A stretch of 64,000 nt of DNA from contig NZ_JACXZS010000006.1 of the NCBI RefSeq assembly GCF_014779795.1, positions 105,690 to 169,689 on the forward strand. The letters run 5' to 3'. Below, one piece after another: positions 60,481 through 64,000 of this stretch. The DNA is from Microbacterium helvum (GTDB lineage: Bacteria; Actinomycetota; Actinomycetes; Actinomycetales; Microbacteriaceae). The notes beneath the pieces are model-generated. The model was given only the letters and a program-made list of their open reading frames with translations. It had not been told where the DNA came from and ran no database searches. The translations under genes were made by a program, and so were the position numbers. Numbering within the stretch: position 1 is the stretch's first letter; every line of letters starts with the position of its first letter.

Positions 60481-63000
60481 GTGACCGTCGCGTCCCCCAT
60501 CGTCGTCTCCCCGTCGGCCGCCGAGGTCGACCTCGTGCTCGAGCGCGCCGCCGCGGGCGCGCGCGTGGACGCCGCCGACGCCGAGATCCTGCTCGGCGCG
60601 ACGGGCGAGCAGTTCGAACGCCTGCTCGCGCTGGCTTCGGAGATGAGGGATGCCGGGCTTGCGGCATCCGGTCGTCCCGGGGTGATCACGTACTCGCGCA
60701 AGGTCTTCGTCCCGCTCACGACGCTGTGCCGCGACCGCTGCCACTACTGCGTGTTCGTCGACACTCCCGGGCAGCTGCTGAAGAAGCACAAGCCCGCCTA
60801 CATGTCGCCCGAGCAGGTGCTCGCGGTCGTGCGGCAGGGCCAGGCGCTCGGCTGCAAGGAGGTGCTGCTCACCCTCGGCGACCGGCCCGAGGAGCGGTGG
60901 CCCGAGGCCCGCGCGTGGCTCGACGAGCACGGCTTCGCGTCGACGATCGAGTACGTCGCGCACGTCGCACGTCTCGTCACCGCCGAGACCGGGCTGCTCG
61001 CTCACGCGAATCCGGGCGTCATGTCGGCCGACGAGCTCGCGCTGCTGCGCCCGGTCGCGCCGTCGATGGGCATGATGCTCGAGACGACGTCGCGACGGCT
61101 GTACGAGGAGCCCGGGCAGGTGCACTTCGGCTCGCCCGACAAGGATCCGGCCGTGCGCCTGGCTGTGATCGAGGATGCCGGGCGTCAGCGCATCCCGTTC
61201 ACGACGGGCATCCTCGTCGGCATCGGCGAGACCGTGCGCGATCGCGCCGAGTCGCTCGTCGCGATCCGCGACGCGCACGAGCGGCATCAGGTCGACGGGC
61301 CCTCCCCGGACCAGAAGCAGGGCCACGTGCAGGAGGTCATCGTCCAGAACTTCCGCGCCAAGCCGCGCACCGCGATGCAGGGCGCGCCCGACGCCGACCT
61401 GCTCGAGTACGTCGCGGCGGTCGCCGTCGCACGGCTGGTGATGGGCCCGCGGATGCGCATCCAGGTTCCGCCGAACCTGTCGGATTCCGCCGAGTTCGGC
61501 CTGCTCGTGCGCGCCGGCGCCGACGACTGGGGCGGCGTCTCGCCGCTCACCGCCGACCACGTCAACCCCGAGCGCCCGTGGCCGCACCTGTCGGACCTCG
61601 ACCGCATGACCGCCGAGCTCGGCTTCGAGCTGCGCGAGCGCCTGACGGCCCAGCCCGAGTTCGTGCAGGACGCGGCGACGTGGATCGACCCCGCGCTGCA
61701 GCCCGCAGTCGCCGCGCTGGCCGATCCCGAGACGGGCCTCGCGGCGCTTGCGCCTGCAGCATCCACCCTCGCCATCTCTGCTCCGCAGTCACAACCCGCG
61801 GATTCCGCCCCTGGGCGCACGCAGGAAGTGACTGCGGAACCAGGGGTCGACTCTGCTCCGCAGTCACTTTCGGTGCTTGGCGCCACCGGCGCAGCGGAGA
61901 ACGTGACTGCGGAACAGAGGGGGCGACTGCCCGCCGGCGCGGAGGTGCGACGCCTGGCGAAGGCCGCCGCGGCCGACCCGCTCGCGCTCGACGACGCCGA
62001 ATGGGTCGCGCTGCTCGAAGCGACCGGCGACGACCTCGACGCGCTCGCGGCGACGGCCGACGACGTGCGCCGTTACACCGTCGGCGAGGCGGTCACGCTC
62101 GTGGTGAACCGCAACCTCACGTCGTCCGGGCTCGGCACGGTCTTCACCCTCGACGACGCCGCGGCCATCGCGGCCGACGCGGCGGAGCTCGGTGCGAGCG
62201 AGATCTGCGTGCAGGGGATGCTGCCGCCCGAGGCCGACCCGTCGGGCTATGTCGACCTCGCCCGTGCCGTGAAGGCCGGCGCCGCCGGCACTCGTGCGGA
62301 GCGAGGAACGGGACGAGGCATCCACCTTCACGCGTATCGTCCGCAGGACGTCTGGGACCTCGCCGACCGCGGCGGGCTGGGACTCGACGGCGCGCTCGCG
62401 GCGCTGCGCGACGCGGGAGTCGACACCGTGCCGGGAACCGGCGTCAAGGTGCTGAGCGAGCGCGTGCGCGGGCTCGTCGCACCGGGCGATCTGGAGATCG
62501 ACCGCTGGGTCGAGGGGATCTCTGCGGCGCACCGCGCCGGCTTCCGCTCGACGAGCGTGCTGTTCTACGGTCACGTCGAGACCGCCGCCGAGCGCATCGC
62601 GCACCTGCGGCAGCTGCGGCGGATCCAGCAAGAGACGGGCGGGTTCTCGGAGTTCGTTCCGATCCCGCTGCCCGGCCCCGTAGGCGGTGCGCCGCTCGTG
62701 CCCGGCCGCATGCCCCTCGACGAGCACCGGGCCATGGTGGCGGTGTCGCGTCTGCTGCTGTCGGGCAGCATTCCGCACGTGCAGATCCCGTGGACCCGCG
62801 TCGGCCGCGAGGCCTCGGTCGTGCTGCTGCAGTCCGGCGGCGACGACCTCGGCGGCACGCTGCTCGACGGGCGCGTGAAGCCCGAGGCGGGCATCGAGTT
62901 CGGCCAGGAGCTGCCGGTGAAGGATGCCGCCGCCATGGTGGCGCGGCTGTTCCGGCCGTTCCGGCTGCGCACGACGGACTACGGGCAGGTCGACACATGA
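60481..63000 (+). CDS. fbiC: FbiC-like FO synthase (CofG-CofH fusion) with cysteine-less CofH half
   Basis: An 839-residue fusion in the F420 cofactor pathway. The CofG half (1-~430) keeps the radical SAM motif Cys83-x3-Cys87-x2-Cys90 (CRDRCHYC) and NFRAKPRT. The CofH half (~500-839) keeps the barrel frame (TLVVNRN, EICVQGMLPPEA, HLHAYRPQDVWDLA, YGHVETAAERIAHL, LLLQSGGDDLGGTL). After VVNRN (541-545) it reads LTSSGLGTVFT, where CofH proteins have the CxxxCxxC loop; about 20 residues and all three cysteines are gone. The linker (~432-480) is encoded by palindromic repeats. CofG may be active; CofH catalysis seems lost. The stop overlaps the next gene (ATGA). Confidence 0.88.
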   Translation: MTVASPIVVSPSAAEVDLVLERAAAGARVDAADAEILLGATGEQFERLLALASEMRDAGLAASGRPGVITYSRKVFVPLTTLCRDRCHYCVFVDTPGQLLKKHKPAYMSPEQVLAVVRQGQALGCKEVLLTLGDRPEERWPEARAWLDEHGFASTIEYVAHVARLVTAETGLLAHANPGVMSADELALLRPVAPSMGMMLETTSRRLYEEPGQVHFGSPDKDPAVRLAVIEDAGRQRIPFTTGILVGIGETVRDRAESLVAIRDAHERHQVDGPSPDQKQGHVQEVIVQNFRAKPRTAMQGAPDADLLEYVAAVAVARLVMGPRMRIQVPPNLSDSAEFGLLVRAGADDWGGVSPLTADHVNPERPWPHLSDLDRMTAELGFELRERLTAQPEFVQDAATWIDPALQPAVAALADPETGLAALAPAASTLAISAPQSQPADSAPGRTQEVTAEPGVDSAPQSLSVLGATGAAENVTAEQRGRLPAGAEVRRLAKAAAADPLALDDAEWVALLEATGDDLDALAATADDVRRYTVGEAVTLVVNRNLTSSGLGTVFTLDDAAAIAADAAELGASEICVQGMLPPEADPSGYVDLARAVKAGAAGTRAERGTGRGIHLHAYRPQDVWDLADRGGLGLDGALAALRDAGVDTVPGTGVKVLSERVRGLVAPGDLEIDRWVEGISAAHRAGFRSTSVLFYGHVETAAERIAHLRQLRRIQQETGGFSEFVPIPLPGPVGGAPLVPGRMPLDEHRAMVAVSRLLLSGSIPHVQIPWTRVGREASVVLLQSGGDDLGGTLLDGRVKPEAGIEFGQELPVKDAAAMVARLFRPFRLRTTDYGQVDT
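61775..61919. repeat. two CTCCGCAGTCAC palindromes inside fbiC
   Basis: Copy 1: CTCCGCAGTCACAA at 61781 pairs with GTGACTGCGGAAC at 61828. Copy 2: CTCTGCTCCGCAGTCAC at 61851 pairs with GTGACTGCGGAACAGAG at 61903, 16 of 17 positions. They encode the interdomain linker and keep the frame. The family also occurs at 54467-54529. Confidence 0.85.
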
Positions 63001-64000
63001 CCCGTGTCGAGGTCGCGATCGTCGGCGCCGGGTTCGCCGGGATCGGCATGGCGATGGCGCTGCGGCGCGCCGGCATCGACGAGTTCGTGCTGCTGGAGCG
63101 GGCCGCCTCCGTCGGCGGCACGTGGCGCGACAACACGTACCCCGGCATCGCGTGCGATGTGCCCTCGCACCTGTACGGGTTCGCGGCGCACCCCAACCCG
63201 TCGTGGTCGGGGACCTACGCGCGCGGGCACGAGATCCACGAGTACCTGGAGCACGTCGTCGACGCCGAGGGCCTCCGCGACCGGATCCGTCTGCGCACGA
63301 CGATGCAGGGCGCGCACTGGGATGCCGGGCACGGGGTGTGGCGCCTCGACACGACGACGAGCAGCGACCCGGTCCTCGGCACGGCGTCGGAACAGATCAC
63401 GGCCGCGGCCCTCGTGCTGGCCTGCGGGCGACTGACCGAGCCCGCGATCCCCCAGCTTCCGGGCCTCGAGACCTTCACGGGCCCGATGTTCCACTCGGCG
63501 CGATGGGACCACGACGCCCCGCTCGCCGGACGCCGGGTGGGGGTCGTCGGCACCGGTGCCAGCGCGGTGCAGATCGTGCCCGAACTCGCACGCACCGCCG
63601 CCCACGTGACGCTGTTCCAGCGGACCCCGGCCTGGATCGTGCCGCGAGGCGGCGACGCGTACTCCGATTCCGATCGCGACCGCTTCGCCGCCGATCCCGA
63701 AGCCCTCGAAGCGCTGCGCGCCGACCTGTACGCCGAGGGCGAGGCCCGCTTCGCCTCGCGCTCGGGCGACTCGACGGCCGCGGCCGAGGCGGAGGCGATC
63801 GCCCGGGCGCACCTGGAGTCCCAGGTCGCCGACCCGGCGCTGCGCGCCCTGCTCACCCCCGACTACGCGTTCGGGTGCAAGCGCGTGCTGCTCTCCGACG
63901 ACTTCTACCCCGCGGTCGCCTCCGACGCCGTCACCCTCGTGCCCTCGCCGCTGGAGCGGGTCGAGGGCTCGGCGATCGTCGCCGCCGACGGTTCGCGGCA
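62997..64000 (+). CDS. flavin-containing Baeyer-Villiger-type monooxygenase, 3' end outside window
   Basis: 334 residues are visible. VAIVGAGFAGIGMAMAL is the FAD Rossmann motif and VGVVGTGASAVQIVPEL the NADPH motif. Between them FTGPMFHSARWD fits the Baeyer-Villiger fingerprint FxGxxxHxxxW. GGTWRDNTYPGIACDVPSHLY is also typical. It would insert oxygen next to a carbonyl, turning ketones into esters. The ATG overlaps the fbiC-like stop (ATGA), so the two are translationally coupled, an odd pairing. Uses FAD, not F420, as far as the motifs tell. Confidence 0.92.
   Translation, partial: MTRVEVAIVGAGFAGIGMAMALRRAGIDEFVLLERAASVGGTWRDNTYPGIACDVPSHLYGFAAHPNPSWSGTYARGHEIHEYLEHVVDAEGLRDRIRLRTTMQGAHWDAGHGVWRLDTTTSSDPVLGTASEQITAAALVLACGRLTEPAIPQLPGLETFTGPMFHSARWDHDAPLAGRRVGVVGTGASAVQIVPELARTAAHVTLFQRTPAWIVPRGGDAYSDSDRDRFAADPEALEALRADLYAEGEARFASRSGDSTAAAEAEAIARAHLESQVADPALRALLTPDYAFGCKRVLLSDDFYPAVASDAVTLVPSPLERVEGSAIVAADGSR

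Noticed and set aside
1..64000. tRNA genes, rRNA, prophage or transposase genes
   Set aside because: None could be recognised on either strand; all long frames resolve to host-type genes or shadows.

Overview
The window looks like a chromosome segment of a high-GC actinobacterium, most likely Microbacterium or a close Microbacteriaceae relative. The GC content is very high and gene density is near 95 percent. Many genes start with GTG, and many seem to be leaderless: a TANNNT-like -10 box lies 6 or 7 nt before the start codon. The words GGATGC and GCATCC are unusually common. No tRNA, rRNA, CRISPR array, transposase or prophage gene was seen, and no intergenic gap exceeds about 255 bp. The first gene (MFS exporter) and the last (Baeyer-Villiger-type monooxygenase) are cut by the window edges.

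Layout. 1-3.4 kb: drug exporter, thiolase and a small membrane protein. 3.4-9.1 kb: a minus-strand propionate (methylcitrate) operon, gntR-prpD-prpB-prpC-thioesterase, ending in a 5'-truncated HxlR regulator and an NTF2-like gene. 9.2-12.3 kb: ABC-2 transporter with a MarR/GbsR-like regulator carrying a 16-copy GGRGCC (Gly-Ala) tail. 12.6-17.1 kb: RNase H, a MocR regulator with its operator region, and small housekeeping enzymes. 17.2-21.2 kb: heterodimeric ABC exporter behind a perfect 16-bp palindrome. 21.3-22.6 kb: an RsrR-type iron-sulfur regulator divergent from an NmrA-like gene. 22.7-25.7 kb: DUF4407 protein and RlmN.

25.8-37.0 kb holds the most unusual unit. It is a tightly overlapping three-gene operon: (i) a 1247-aa tandem class III nucleotide cyclase fused to an AAA ATPase and TPR-like region; (ii) a 2273-aa secreted protein with a TolB-like propeller, eight exact PIYRL repeats, a caspase/gingipain-like His-Cys peptidase domain and Ig-like/PxKF modules; (iii) a 169-aa membrane protein resembling the Pycsar effector PycTM (DUF5706). 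I propose this as a cyclic-nucleotide signalling or defence system not matching the canonical two-gene Pycsar layout.

37-42.7 kb: LysE exporter, HAD phosphatase, acyl-CoA/SDR genes, DUF488 and an aminoglycoside phosphotransferase-like gene. 42.7-45.8 kb: a TPP-riboswitch-controlled YkoEDC-type ECF transporter. 45.8-47.5 kb: a D,D-carboxypeptidase. 47.7-53.4 kb: a complete non-phosphorylative L-fucose pathway (dehydrogenase, lactonase, fuconate dehydratase, KDF dehydrogenase, diketo-acid hydrolase) plus a FadR-type regulator, tied together by a shared ACATCGGATGT operator. 53.4-60.4 kb: a J-domain/NERD fusion, membrane proteins, a 3-hydroxyisobutyryl-CoA hydrolase-like enzyme, and an ABC-2 transporter whose ATPase has a long acidic tail. 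60.5-64 kb: an FbiC-like protein whose CofH half lacks the radical-SAM cysteines, followed by the monooxygenase.

Several families of short palindromic repeats are scattered through intergenic DNA. Copies also sit in frame inside coding sequences: the ABC ATPase tail, the fbiC interdomain linker, and the 3' end of the propionate regulator.
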